DNA from: Burkholderiaceae bacterium
GTDB taxonomy: Bacteria; Pseudomonadota; Gammaproteobacteria; Burkholderiales; Burkholderiaceae_C
Assembly (NCBI GenBank): GCA_030123545.1
Contig: CP126124.1
Location: 1,488,001-1,552,000 of the forward strand
Direction of reading: 5' to 3'
DNA: 64,000 nucleotides
Both the position numbers and the translations under genes were made by a program. The notes beneath the pieces were generated by a model. The model made no database searches and was not told the DNA's origin. It saw only the letters and a list, made by a program, of their open reading frames with translations. Within the stretch, counting starts at the first letter, position 1, and the number at the start of each line of letters is the position of its first letter. This document shows, piece by piece, positions 18,186 to 26,376 of the stretch.

Positions 18186-19520
18186 ATGAACGACGTTTCG
18201 GTCATCGACCGTTTCCTCGATGTTTTCTCGCGCTACATCGACTCGGGGTTTGGGCTGTTGCACGGCGAGGTGGCGTTCCTCACGGCCACGCTGATCGTCA
18301 TCGACATGACGCTCGCCGGGCTGTTCTGGGCAATGGGCCATGCCTCCGGCCAGGGCGAGGACGTGATCTCCAAATTGCTCCGCAAGGTGCTTTATGTCGG
18401 TGCCTTCGCCTACATCATCGGCAACTTCAACATGCTCGCCAGCGCGGTGTTCCGCTCGTTCGCGGGCCTGGGCCTGACGGCCAGCGGCTCGACCTTGAGC
18501 TTGGGCAACTTCTTGCAGCCGGGACGGCTCGCCAAGGTGGGCATCGACGCCGGGGCGCCCATTCTTGAGCAGATCAAGGAGATGGCGGGCTTCCCCGAGG
18601 TGTTCATCCACATCATGCCCATCGTCGTGCTGTTCTTCGCATGGATGGTGGTCATCGTCAGCTTCTTCGTGCTGGCGGTGCAGCTCTTCGTCACGCTGAT
18701 CGAGTTCAAGCTGACCACGCTCGCGGGCTTCGTGCTGGTGCCGTTCGCCCTCTGGAACAAGACAGCGTTCCTGGCCGAGAAGGTCTTGGGCAACGTGGTG
18801 TCGTCGGGCATCAAGGTGCTGGTGCTTGCCGTGATCGTGGGCATCGGCTCAGGGCTGTTCTCCGAGTTCAACATACCGGCCGGCTCGGAGCCGTCGATCG
18901 ACCGGGCATTGGTCATCATGCTGGCCTCGCTCGCGATGCTGGCCCTGGGCATCTTTGGGCCGGGCATCGCGACGGGCTTGGTATCGGGTGGGCCGCAGCT
19001 TGGCGCAGGCGCGATGGCTGGTGCCGCCATCGGCGCAGCCGGAACCGCTGTGGCGGTCGGTGCCGCGGCTGCGGGCGTCGGTAGTGCCGTGACGGCCGGA
19101 GCGCGCATGGCCCCCGCAGCCGCCCGCTCGATGACATCAACCGCCAGCATTGCCAGGTCGGCATATCAGGCGGGCTCCGCTTCGGCCGGTGGCGGCCTCA
19201 AGGGTGCCGCCGCTGGCGTAGGCAATGTCGCCAAGACTGGCGCGCGGGCGGCCGGGCAGAAGGTTGCCGACGGGGCGCGCTCGATGAAAGAGCGCATGGC
19301 GGCGGCTTTTGGGCCTGACGACGCGCAGGCATCCAGCGCTGCATCCGCCGGGCCTGACGCTGCTGGTTCATCTCCGCCCGTCGAGCAACCCGCCTGGGCC
19401 AAGCGCCTGCATCGCAGGCAGCAACTCACCCACGCCGCGACGACAGCCGCCCACACGCTGCGCGGGGGCGACGGCGGCAGCTCCAGCCAGGGGCCGAGCC
19501 TGCGCGATTCCGATTCCTGA
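18186..19520 (+). CDS. trbL: Conjugal transfer protein TrbL (VirB6 family)
   Basis: Polytopic inner-membrane channel protein, 444 aa. Membrane segments cluster in residues 25-270, followed by a long Ala/Gly-rich, low-complexity tail (about 280-444) that is typical of TrbL and probably cytoplasmic or periplasmic and flexible. It starts 12 bases after trbJ with GGGTCGGG upstream. No trbK gene lies between trbJ and trbL. Confidence 0.92.
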   Translation: MNDVSVIDRFLDVFSRYIDSGFGLLHGEVAFLTATLIVIDMTLAGLFWAMGHASGQGEDVISKLLRKVLYVGAFAYIIGNFNMLASAVFRSFAGLGLTASGSTLSLGNFLQPGRLAKVGIDAGAPILEQIKEMAGFPEVFIHIMPIVVLFFAWMVVIVSFFVLAVQLFVTLIEFKLTTLAGFVLVPFALWNKTAFLAEKVLGNVVSSGIKVLVLAVIVGIGSGLFSEFNIPAGSEPSIDRALVIMLASLAMLALGIFGPGIATGLVSGGPQLGAGAMAGAAIGAAGTAVAVGAAAAGVGSAVTAGARMAPAAARSMTSTASIARSAYQAGSASAGGGLKGAAAGVGNVAKTGARAAGQKVADGARSMKERMAAAFGPDDAQASSAASAGPDAAGSSPPVEQPAWAKRLHRRQQLTHAATTAAHTLRGGDGGSSSQGPSLRDSDS

Positions 19521-19538
19521 TCCTCAAGGAGAACACCC

Positions 19539-20243
19539 ATGCAATTCAAACGACCGCAGGTGCGCTACGCCGACACGCCGCAGCCTGCCACCCCGTACCA
19601 AGCTGCCGGTCAGGTGTGGGACGACCGTATAGGCTCGCCGCGCGTGCAGGCGAGGAACTGGCGGCTGATGGCCTTCGGGTGCCTCACGCTCGCGCTGCTG
19701 ATGGCCGGCGGCCTGGTGTGGCGCTCGGCGCAGTCCATCGTGACGCCCTATGTGGTGGAGGTGGACAACGCGGGCCAGGTGCGCACCGTGGGCGAAGCCG
19801 CCACGCCTTACCGGCCGAACGATGCGCAGACGGCGCACCACATCGCGCGTTTCGTGACGCTGGTGCGCTCGCTGTCCATCGACCCCATTGTCGTCCGCCA
19901 GAACTGGCTCGACGCCTACGACTACACCACCGACAAGGGCGCCGTGGCGCTCAACGACTACGCCCGCGTGAACGATCCGTTCGCGCGCATCGGCAAGGAG
20001 TCGGTGACGGTGCAGATCGCCAGCGTGACCCGTGCCAGCGACACGTCTTTCAACGTGCGCTGGACGGAACGGCGCTACGTCAACGGCGCCGCCGCAGGCA
20101 CTGAACGCTGGAACGCCGTGATTTCCATCGTGCAGCAGACGCCACGCACCGAGGAACGCCTGCGCAAGAACCCTCTCGGCATTTACGTCAATGGCCTGTC
20201 GTGGAGCCGCGAACTGGATTCTTCCGAAGGAGCAAAACCATGA
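19539..20243 (+). CDS. trbF: Conjugal transfer protein TrbF (VirB8 family)
   Basis: Bitopic inner-membrane protein of 234 aa, a core-complex nucleator. A cytoplasmic N-terminus of about 45 residues and one membrane helix (LMAFGCLTLALLMAGGLVW) precede the NTF2-like periplasmic domain. AAGGAG is 10 bases before the ATG. Its stop overlaps the trbG start by ATGA. Confidence 0.92.
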   Translation: MQFKRPQVRYADTPQPATPYQAAGQVWDDRIGSPRVQARNWRLMAFGCLTLALLMAGGLVWRSAQSIVTPYVVEVDNAGQVRTVGEAATPYRPNDAQTAHHIARFVTLVRSLSIDPIVVRQNWLDAYDYTTDKGAVALNDYARVNDPFARIGKESVTVQIASVTRASDTSFNVRWTERRYVNGAAAGTERWNAVISIVQQTPRTEERLRKNPLGIYVNGLSWSRELDSSEGAKP

Positions 20244-21220
20244 ACCTGTCTTTCCGTATTTACGCTTCCGTGCTGACGCTTGTGGCCCTGGCGGCCTGCG
20301 CCACGCAGGGCAAGCCGCCGCCGTCCATCTCGCTCGATGAGCCGGTGCAGGCGCAGCCGCTACCGGAGCCGCCTGCGCCGGTGGAGGTGGTGGCCATGCC
20401 GCAAGTGCTGCCGATGCCGGCTCAGATGAAGCCTGTGCCGGATGCCAAGCCCGCCGCAGAACCCGCCGATGAAACCGTGCGCGTGTCCCGCGCCAATGCC
20501 GAAGCGCGCATTGCGCCGACGCGCGAGGGCTACGTCAACGCAATCCAGGTGTGGCCCTTCACGGACGGCGCGCTATATCAGGTCTATGCGGCCGTGGGCC
20601 GCGTGACGGTGATCGCGCTCCAGCCGGGCGAGGAACTGGTGACTGTCGCTGCTGGCGACACGGTGCGCTGGATCGTGGGCGACACGTCCAGCGGCAGCGG
20701 CGACGCCTTGCGCGTCAACGTGATGGTCAAGCCGATCCGCTCGGCCCTGAAGACCAATCTCGTCGTCACCACCAGCCGCAGGACGTACCTGCTGGAGCTG
20801 ACCTCGACCGAGAAGACCTGGATGGCATCGGTGTCCTGGGAATATCCCAAGGACAGGATGCTGGCTTTGCAGCGCCAGGCGCAGGCAGCGAGCGCCGCCG
20901 CGCCGGTCGATAGCGGCCTGTCGCTGGAGAGGATCCGTTTCCGCTACGCGGTCAGCGGCAGCAATCCGCCATGGAAGCCGCTGCGCGCTTTCGATGATGG
21001 CGAGAAGGTCTACATCCAGTTTCCGCCGGGCATCGCCCAGGGCGAATTGCCGCCGCTGTTCGTGATTGGCGCGCAGGGCGACGGACAACTGGTGAACTAC
21101 CGCTTCCGCTCGCCGTACTACATCGTTGATCGCCTGTTCGGCGCCGCCGAACTGCGCCTAGGCGGGGACAAGGGCGACGTGGTGCGGATCGAACGCACGG
21201 ACGGAACGCGGAGGAACTGA
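20240..21220 (+). CDS. trbG: Conjugal transfer protein TrbG (VirB9 family)
   Basis: Outer-layer component of the mating core complex, 326 aa. The N-terminus looks like a lipoprotein signal (VALAACATQG, Cys near residue 20), followed by a Pro-rich linker (residues 25-75) and the VirB9 beta-rich domain. The ATG at 20240 overlaps the trbF stop with AAGGAG upstream; the frame extends a little upstream inside trbF. Confidence 0.9.
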   Translation: MNLSFRIYASVLTLVALAACATQGKPPPSISLDEPVQAQPLPEPPAPVEVVAMPQVLPMPAQMKPVPDAKPAAEPADETVRVSRANAEARIAPTREGYVNAIQVWPFTDGALYQVYAAVGRVTVIALQPGEELVTVAAGDTVRWIVGDTSSGSGDALRVNVMVKPIRSALKTNLVVTTSRRTYLLELTSTEKTWMASVSWEYPKDRMLALQRQAQAASAAAPVDSGLSLERIRFRYAVSGSNPPWKPLRAFDDGEKVYIQFPPGIAQGELPPLFVIGAQGDGQLVNYRFRSPYYIVDRLFGAAELRLGGDKGDVVRIERTDGTRRN

Positions 21221-21222
21221 CC

Positions 21223-22485
21223 ATGAGCCAGGACGATTCCCCTGACCTTGCGCCGCAAGCGGGCAAGGTCGCGCCCGAGGCGGTGGCGCTGCGCGCCCAG
21301 CCGCGCGCGGTCACGCGCCTGAACCGGCGCACGCTGGCCATGCTCACCGGCGGCCTGTCGGTCGCCGTGCTCGGGGCTACGATCTGGTCATTGCAGCCGC
21401 ACCGGCGCGCGGGTGAGCAGACCGAGCTGTACAACGTCGATCGCGTGTCGAAGTCCGAAGGGCTGGATGGCTTGCCTTCGGATTACTCCAAGCTGCCAAA
21501 GGTGCCGGAGCTGGGGCCGCCGCTGCCGGGCGACCTTGGCCCGGCCATCGTGAAGTCGCAGCAGCCCGTGACGCCCACCTACGCGCCGCCGGGCCACGAC
21601 CCGGAGGATGCACGGCGCAAGGAAGCTGAAGCGGCAGCAGCTTCCTCGGTGTTCTTCCGCTCGGGCACGCCTGGCAAGACCGCCGCGCCAGCGACTGCGC
21701 AAGTCGCTGCGGCTGGCCAAGCATCGGCCTTGGCGGGCTTCGACCCGCTCGCCGCCGGGCCGGCCTCGACGGCGGCCCAGCCTGCCGACCCAACCGCCAC
21801 GCAGAACCGGCAAGACCAGAAAGAGGCGTTCCTGAAAGGCGGCTCTACGGAAACCCGCAATTCCGGGAATCTGAAAATGCCGTCCTCGTCGTATCAGGTC
21901 ATGGCCGGGACGGTGATCGCGGGGGCGCTTGTGACAGGTATCAAGTCGGACTTGCCGGGCGACGTGATCGCCACGGTGACGGAGCCGGTCTATGACTCGG
22001 CCACGGGCAAGTTTCTTTTGATCCCGCAGGGGTCACGCATCCTGGGCAAATACAACAGCCAGGTCAGCTATGGGCAGAGCCGGGTTCAGGTGGTGTGGAA
22101 CCGGGTCATCCTGCCTGACACGTCCTCGCTGACGCTCGACAACCTCGTGGGCACCGATCCGGCCGGCTATTCCGGCCTGGAAGACGGTGTGGACTACCAC
22201 TGGAGCCGCATCGTCGCAGGCGCGGCGCTGACGACGCTGCTGGGCGTGGGCGCCGAGCTGGCTGCGCCGGAGAACCGGCAGGATGGCAACCGCATCGTGA
22301 TCGCCGGGCGTGACAGCGCGCAGGACAGCATCAATCAGGTCGGGCAGGAGATGACCCGGCGCAACATGAACGTGCAGCCGACGCTGACGGCGCGGCCGGG
22401 CCTGCCGGTTCGGGTGATCGTGGCGCGCGACCTCGTGTTGCGTCCTTACCAACCCATGTTCTATCAGCTTGGAGGTGCACGATGA
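21223..22485 (+). CDS. trbI: Conjugal transfer protein TrbI (VirB10 family)
   Basis: Inner-to-outer-membrane spanning core protein, 420 aa. A cytoplasmic N-terminus, one membrane helix (about residues 37-60), a Pro/Ala-rich periplasmic linker and a C-terminal VirB10 beta-barrel domain (MAGTVIAGALVTGIKSDLPG) are visible. It starts 2 bases after the trbG stop and overlaps the next gene by ATGA. Confidence 0.92.
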   Translation: MSQDDSPDLAPQAGKVAPEAVALRAQPRAVTRLNRRTLAMLTGGLSVAVLGATIWSLQPHRRAGEQTELYNVDRVSKSEGLDGLPSDYSKLPKVPELGPPLPGDLGPAIVKSQQPVTPTYAPPGHDPEDARRKEAEAAAASSVFFRSGTPGKTAAPATAQVAAAGQASALAGFDPLAAGPASTAAQPADPTATQNRQDQKEAFLKGGSTETRNSGNLKMPSSSYQVMAGTVIAGALVTGIKSDLPGDVIATVTEPVYDSATGKFLLIPQGSRILGKYNSQVSYGQSRVQVVWNRVILPDTSSLTLDNLVGTDPAGYSGLEDGVDYHWSRIVAGAALTTLLGVGAELAAPENRQDGNRIVIAGRDSAQDSINQVGQEMTRRNMNVQPTLTARPGLPVRVIVARDLVLRPYQPMFYQLGGAR

Positions 22486-22727
22486 GTACCGCCCGAAAAC
22501 TCCGTCTTGGCCCACTACCGTCCAGCGGCAGTACGAAGCTGACTTTCACCTGCCCGGCCAGCCTGAAAGCTGACCTCGATGCCTACGCCGCGCTGCACGC
22601 GCAGGCGTATGGCGAGGCGGTCGATGCGGTGACGCTGATCCCGCACATGCTGGAGGCGTTCATGGCGGGGGATCGGGGATTCAGGAAGGGAAGTGGGAAC
22701 AAGGCCGCACCGCCGAAGCCGGGTTGA
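22482..22727 (+). CDS. DUF2274 protein at the end of the trb operon
   Basis: An 81-aa basic protein with the DUF2274 pattern (KLRLGPLPSSGSTKLTFTCP, then LKADLDAYAALHAQAYGE and LIPHMLEAFMAGDRGF). It is the regular last gene of Tn4371-type trb operons and overlaps trbI by ATGA. The layout (short strand, then two helices) suggests a ribbon-helix-helix-like fold, but no function has been assigned. Confidence 0.85.
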   Translation: MSTARKLRLGPLPSSGSTKLTFTCPASLKADLDAYAALHAQAYGEAVDAVTLIPHMLEAFMAGDRGFRKGSGNKAAPPKPG

Positions 22728-22759
22728 CGATGCGGGCGCATCCAGCATCCGCTCACGAT

Positions 22760-22787
22760 GAAAGCGCAGCCCGAGGGCTGCGCTTTC
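22760..22787. terminator. Hairpin after the trb operon
   Basis: A 13-bp inverted repeat starting GAAAGCGCAGCCC has its arms separated by only two bases. It lies 32 bases after the last trb-operon stop. No T run follows, so it may act in RNA stability or as a weak terminator. Confidence 0.55.
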
Positions 22788-22999
22788 GCTTTGAGGTGGA
22801 TTGCGACAAGCAGGGGCATAAGATGGCTACGCGATCTTGCCCGCTGCGGCGCCCCTGCGTTTGCCACCGCAAAGCGCCTATGTGGCACCTAGCTAGAAAT
22901 GCAGCAAGAGCGCGCCGCAGCCTGAATCTAGGCTAACCTATTGCCCCATAAGACCTTTTGCGCCGCTGCATGACCTCAAAAGGGACTTGACAGCGGACA

Positions 23000-23007
23000 T
23001 TTTTCAT
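23000..23007. other. Candidate attachment site (attR) TTTTTCAT
   Basis: The octamer TTTTTCAT, which I recall as the direct repeat flanking Tn4371-family elements, occurs after the last mating gene and before truncated chromosomal coding sequence. The matching copy should be at the left end, outside the window. Confidence 0.5.
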
Positions 23008-23112
23008 TGGGGGTGACCGGGTTCCGCGGGAAGTCGACACCTGTTCTCGAATCATGGGCCCATCGGGCCGCGCAGACGGCTGTCGCCGGTCGAATCGTCG
23101 GGTCGCCGGTTC

Positions 23113-23394
23113 GTGGCCACCAGTCCTGCGAGCTTGCCCCGGCTGTTCCTGCTCGACGAGCCTTGCGCGGGGTTGTCTCCGGAGGAGACACAACATCTCT
23201 CCGGTGTGATCGCGCGTACGGTGCGCGCGCTTGGAGCGAGCGCGCTGATCGTCGAGCATGACATGGCGGCGGTGGAGGCGCTCGCCGACCGTGTCTACGT
23301 GCTGCACCAGGGGCGGTTGCTCGCCGCTGGGAGCTACGCCGAGATTCGGGCGGATGCGGACGTGCAGGCGGTTTATGCAGGTGGACGCAAATGA
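23113..23394 (+). pseudogene. 3' fragment of a livG-like ABC transporter ATPase
   Basis: Only the last third of a LivG/UrtD-type ATPase remains: Walker B (LFLLDEPCAGLSPEETQ), the H-loop (ALIVEHDMAAVEALADRV) and the C-terminal tail. Walker A and the ABC signature are absent upstream. A formal GTG at 23113 opens the remaining frame but is surely not the original start. It overlaps the next gene by ATGA, the usual livG-livF arrangement. The break lies about 100 bases right of the putative ICE end, so element insertion or a later deletion removed the 5' part. Confidence 0.75.
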
Positions 23395-23929
23395 ATCGCG
23401 ATGCGCAGCGGCCGCTGCTGCGGTTCGAGAATCTCGCGGGCGGCTACGGCGATACCGCGGTGTTGCGCGGGCTGGACGGCGGTGTGGCCCCGGCGCGCAC
23501 GCTCGGTGTGCTCGGGCGCAACGGCGTCGGCAAGACAACGCTGCTGCGGCTGCTGATGGGTTACAACCGACCGTTCTCGGGCACGGTGCATTGGCGTGAT
23601 CGCGATCTCGCGCGGTTGCCGCCGTTCGCGCGACGCCGGATCGGCATCAGCTACGCGCCGCAGGAATCCGTCGTGTTCGACGAACTCACGGTGTTCGACA
23701 ATCTGACGTTGCACCGCACCTCGCGCGTGCTCGACGACTACGCGCGGTATTTCGACGCGTTCCCGCGCTTGGCGCAGCGTTTGCGTCAGCTGGCCGGCAG
23801 CCTGAGCGGCGGCGAGAAGAAGCTGGTTTCGTTCGTGCGCGTGCTTGCCGAGAGTTCGCCGCTGACCCTGCTCGACGAGCCGACCGAAGGCGTGCAGCAG
23901 GAGAATATCGCGATCATGGCTGCGCTCGT
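23391..23929 (+). pseudogene. 5' part of a livF-like ABC transporter ATPase, cut by an IS256 element
   Basis: ATPase of a branched-chain amino-acid or urea type ABC importer. Walker A (LGRNGVGKTTLLRLL), Q-loop (ISYAPQESVVFDELTV), signature (LSGGEKKLV) and Walker B (LTLLDEPTEGV) are all in this part. The frame breaks at the insertion sequence after IMAALV. The remainder resumes at 25360. Deleting the element and one copy of the 8-bp duplication restores an uninterrupted 235-codon gene, so the insertion is recent. Substrate cannot be told from the ATPase alone. Confidence 0.85.
23922..23929. repeat. Target-site duplication, left copy (GCGCTCGT)
   Basis: Eight bases GCGCTCGT abut the left end of the IS256-family element; the same octamer follows its right end at 25360-25367. 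Confidence 0.85.
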
Positions 23930-25359
23930 GGGAGTGTCTGAATTTTTGTGTGCGAGGTGCTCGGAGACTTGTCCACGGCGGCGTGCGTCGCTTGCGACGA
24001 ACGCAAAGCCGCGGTGGGCAAGTCGGTCTCCATCTTACGCACCGGCCTTCGTGAACCGATCTTCGTAGAGGATCGCGAATTGGTTCATTGCCTCCTTCCA
24101 GTTGTGCGCCGCGCGGCTCCAGTCGGCCGTGATGTTGCGCAGCGCCAGCCAGATCAGCTTGGTGGCCGCGTCGTCGCTGGGGAAGTGGCCGCGGGTCTTG
24201 ATGATCTTCCTCAGCCGCGCGTTGATGCTCTCGATCGCGTTGGTGGTGTAGATCACTCTGCGGATGGACGGCGGGAACGCGAAGAACGGAATCACGCGAT
24301 CCCAGGCCCGGCGCCAGGCGCCCGCGACGGTGGGGAACTTCTGGCCCCAGGGACCGCGCTCGAAGGCATCGAGCTCGGCCTGTGCCGCCTCGGCGCTGGT
24401 GGCCGTGTAGATCGGCTTGATGGCCGCGGCCAGCGCCTTCCTGTCCTTCCAACTCGCGTAGTCCAGCGAGTTGCGGATCAAGTGCACGATGCACGTTTGC
24501 AGCGTGGTGGCCGGGAACACCGCGCCCAGGGCCTCGGCCATGCCCTTGAGGCCATCGGTGACGGCGATCAGAATGTCGCCCACGCCGCGGGTCTTCAGGT
24601 CGTTGAACACCTTCATCCAGAACTTGGCACCCTCGGTGCCTTCGATCCACAGCCCCAGGATGTCGCGCGTACCGTCGGGAAGGATCCCCAGGGCCAGGTA
24701 GATGGCCTTGTTGCGCACCACCGCGTCTTCCCTGATCTTCACGCGCAGCGCGTCGAAGAACACCACCGGGTACATCGGCTCCAAGGGCCGCGCTTGCCAA
24801 GCCGTCACCTCGGCCATGACCGCGTCGGTGACCGAGCTGATGAACTCGGCGCTGACCTCGACACCGTAGCTCTCTTGCAAGAAACCCTGGATCTCGCGCA
24901 TGGTCATGCCGCGCGCGTACATGGCGATGATCTTGTCATCGAAGCCGGTGAAACGGCGCTCGTGCTTGGGGATCAAGAGCGGCTCGAAACTGCCTTCGCG
25001 ATCGCGTGGCACCTCGATGCGCAGCGGGCCATCATCGGTCAGTACGGTCTTGGCGCTCTTGCCGTTGCGCTGGTTGGCCGCCCCCTCGGGCTTGGCGTCG
25101 CCGCTCGGGTAGCCCAGGTGGTGGCCGAGTTCGGCGCCCAGCGCGCGCTCGATCAGCGCCTTCTTGAACGCCATCGACGCGGCGTTGACCGCCTCGCCGC
25201 TCATCGGGCCGGTCACGAACCGGTCAATCAGTTCCCTCGGGATCGACGGCAGCGCCGCCGACCTGGCGGCTATGGCCGCGTTCTTCATCTTCGTCTTGCT
25301 TGGCATACATGCTCCTGGTCGTCATCCTATGCCTCGCACACAAAATTCAGGACAGGCTC
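23930..25359. mobile_element. IS256-family insertion sequence, 1430 bp
   Basis: Complete element: one transposase gene on the minus strand, imperfect terminal inverted repeats of about 28 bp that share TGAATTTT and GTGTGCGAGG, and a flanking 8-bp direct duplication. The two ends differ by one inserted and one deleted base within the repeat. Removing it rejoins the livF-like gene in frame. Confidence 0.88.
24035..25306 (-). CDS. IS256-family (mutator-type) transposase
   Basis: A 423-aa DDE transposase, the normal length. The first acidic residue lies in YPVVFFDALRVKI, the second in LIAVTDGLKG, and the Glu in TTNAIESINARLRK, in the correct order with the family pattern CIVHLIRNSLDY between them. 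It fills nearly the whole element and appears intact, so the element may be active. Confidence 0.93.
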   Translation of the reverse strand: MPSKTKMKNAAIAARSAALPSIPRELIDRFVTGPMSGEAVNAASMAFKKALIERALGAELGHHLGYPSGDAKPEGAANQRNGKSAKTVLTDDGPLRIEVPRDREGSFEPLLIPKHERRFTGFDDKIIAMYARGMTMREIQGFLQESYGVEVSAEFISSVTDAVMAEVTAWQARPLEPMYPVVFFDALRVKIREDAVVRNKAIYLALGILPDGTRDILGLWIEGTEGAKFWMKVFNDLKTRGVGDILIAVTDGLKGMAEALGAVFPATTLQTCIVHLIRNSLDYASWKDRKALAAAIKPIYTATSAEAAQAELDAFERGPWGQKFPTVAGAWRRAWDRVIPFFAFPPSIRRVIYTTNAIESINARLRKIIKTRGHFPSDDAATKLIWLALRNITADWSRAAHNWKEAMNQFAILYEDRFTKAGA

Positions 25360-25536
25360 GCGCTCGTTCGCGAACGGCAGCGAACCGGCGCGGCGTTCAT
25401 CATCGTCGAGCAGAATCTCGGCTTTCTGCGCGAGGTGATGGACGACGTGATGGTGCTCGACCACGGCCGCTGCGTGTTGCAGGGCGCTGCCGCGGCGTAT
25501 TCGCGCGAAGCGCTGGAGCGGCACTTGATGGTCTAG
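25360..25536 (+). pseudogene. 3' part of the IS-interrupted livF-like gene
   Basis: Starting with the right copy of the GCGCTCGT duplication, this segment encodes the end of the livF-like ATPase, including the H-loop region GAAFIIVEQNLGFL and the terminal VMVLDHGRCVLQG. It continues exactly where the left part (23391-23929) stops. The stop TAG lies inside the arm of a large hairpin. Confidence 0.85.
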
Positions 25537-25588
25537 GGCCTGTTCACGCTAAAACGCGCTCCCGCTTTAGCGTGAACAGGCCCTAGAC
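25531..25588. terminator. Large perfect palindrome between convergent genes (bidirectional terminator)
   Basis: Two perfectly complementary 23-base arms (25531-25553 and 25566-25588) flank a 12-base GC-rich loop. The arms include the last codon and stop (GTC TAG) of both the livF-like gene and the opposing MBL hydrolase gene. Its position between converging genes suggests a bidirectional terminator; the arm beginning GGCCTGTTCACGCTAAA could also mark a dispersed repeat. Confidence 0.7.
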
Positions 25589-26359
25589 CGTGATCCACCC
25601 GGTCCCGCGCACCGGGTCCGCGACGTCGACGTCTTCGGCCGCGCGGCCGAGGGCGTCGGCGAGCGCGGTGCGTGCGAGTTCCGGCCGGTTATTCTGACGG
25701 CTCAGGTGCGCTGCAACGACGCGGTTCAACCCGGGATGCGCAAGCGAGCGCGCGATCTCGGCGGCCTGCGCATTCGCAAGGTGACCTCGCGGCCCACCGA
25801 CCCGCTTCTTCAGATGCGGCGGGTAGTTCGACGCGGCCAGCAGCGCCGGCTCGTGGTTGCATTCGAGCAGCAACGCGTTGCACGACTGCAGTTGCTCCAG
25901 CACATGCGCGGTACCGTGCCCGAGGTCGGTCAGCACGCCGAGCCGCGACGCGCCGTCGCTGCAGCACAGTTGCAGCGGCTCGCGCGCGTCGTGCGGTACG
26001 GTGAACGGCAGGATCTGTAGCGCACCGAGGTCGATCACCTGGCCGTCGCGCGCGATGCGGCCGGATTCGTCAGGCCGAGGTCCGCCCAGCGCGGCCCAGG
26101 TGCCATGGCTCGTCCACAGCGAAATGCCCTCGCGCCGCGCGAGCTGGGCCGCGCAGCCGATATGGTCGCTGTGCTCATGGGTGACGAACACCGCGTCGAT
26201 CTGCTGCGCCATGAGCCCGGCGCGCTCGAGCCGCGCGTCGAACTGCTTGAGCGCAAAACCGCAATCGATCAGCAGGCGCGTGGTGAGAGTGCCGCTTTGG
26301 GCCTCGACCAGCGTTGCGTTGCCGGAACTGCCGCTGCCCAGGCTGACGAACCTCAGCAT
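25583..26359 (-). CDS. MBL-fold metallo-hydrolase (YycJ/WalJ-like)
   Basis: A 258-aa metallo-beta-lactamase-fold enzyme. The metal motif is VTHEHSDHIG near residue 79; other expected ligands appear in LGVLTDLGHG and LLLECNHEP. The opening MLRFVSLGSGSSGNATLVE is the classic start of the YycJ/VicX group, implicated in some bacteria in nucleic-acid or cell-wall maintenance. The CAT at 26357-26359 is chosen because this opening is diagnostic, although the frame stays open upstream. It lies 17 bases downstream of bamC, the usual dapA-bamC-MBL order of Burkholderiales. Confidence 0.88.
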   Translation of the reverse strand: MLRFVSLGSGSSGNATLVEAQSGTLTTRLLIDCGFALKQFDARLERAGLMAQQIDAVFVTHEHSDHIGCAAQLARREGISLWTSHGTWAALGGPRPDESGRIARDGQVIDLGALQILPFTVPHDAREPLQLCCSDGASRLGVLTDLGHGTAHVLEQLQSCNALLLECNHEPALLAASNYPPHLKKRVGGPRGHLANAQAAEIARSLAHPGLNRVVAAHLSRQNNRPELARTALADALGRAAEDVDVADPVRGTGWITV

Positions 26360-26376
26360 GGCAGCGGCCTGCGTTC

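Larger units (their letters stand above)
1..23007. mobile_element. Right-hand part of a Tn4371-type integrative conjugative element (left end outside window)
   Basis: The block carries a czc metal-efflux cargo followed by a complete P-type mating module in the order traG, copG, trbB-C-D-E-J-L-F-G-I, DUF2274, which is the arrangement of the Tn4371 ICE family. After the last mating gene comes a strong hairpin and then the octamer TTTTTCAT at 23000-23007, recalled as the attachment core of this family. Beyond it lies a truncated chromosomal ABC-transporter gene. Integrase, relaxase and replication genes are not in the window and should lie to the left. The mating module is seen directly; the exact right end is inferred. 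Confidence 0.75.
22728..23112. other. Gene-free right end of the ICE and junction with the chromosome
   Basis: This 385-base stretch holds a strong hairpin at 22760-22787, then AT-richer sequence without a credible gene, then the TTTTTCAT octamer at 23000-23007. From 23008 to 23112 the sequence does not read as the missing part of the adjacent livG-like gene in any frame. Part of it (about 22985-23050) could also be the end of an old insertion sequence; I cannot decide from sequence alone. Confidence 0.6.

Noticed and set aside
22933..23538. Long minus-strand open frame across the ICE junction
   Set aside because: It runs antisense to the livG-like and livF-like genes and its protein is low-complexity, Arg-rich and unlike any family, as expected of a GC-rich shadow frame. 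The stretch near 23000-23050 might be an old IS end, but I could not confirm it.
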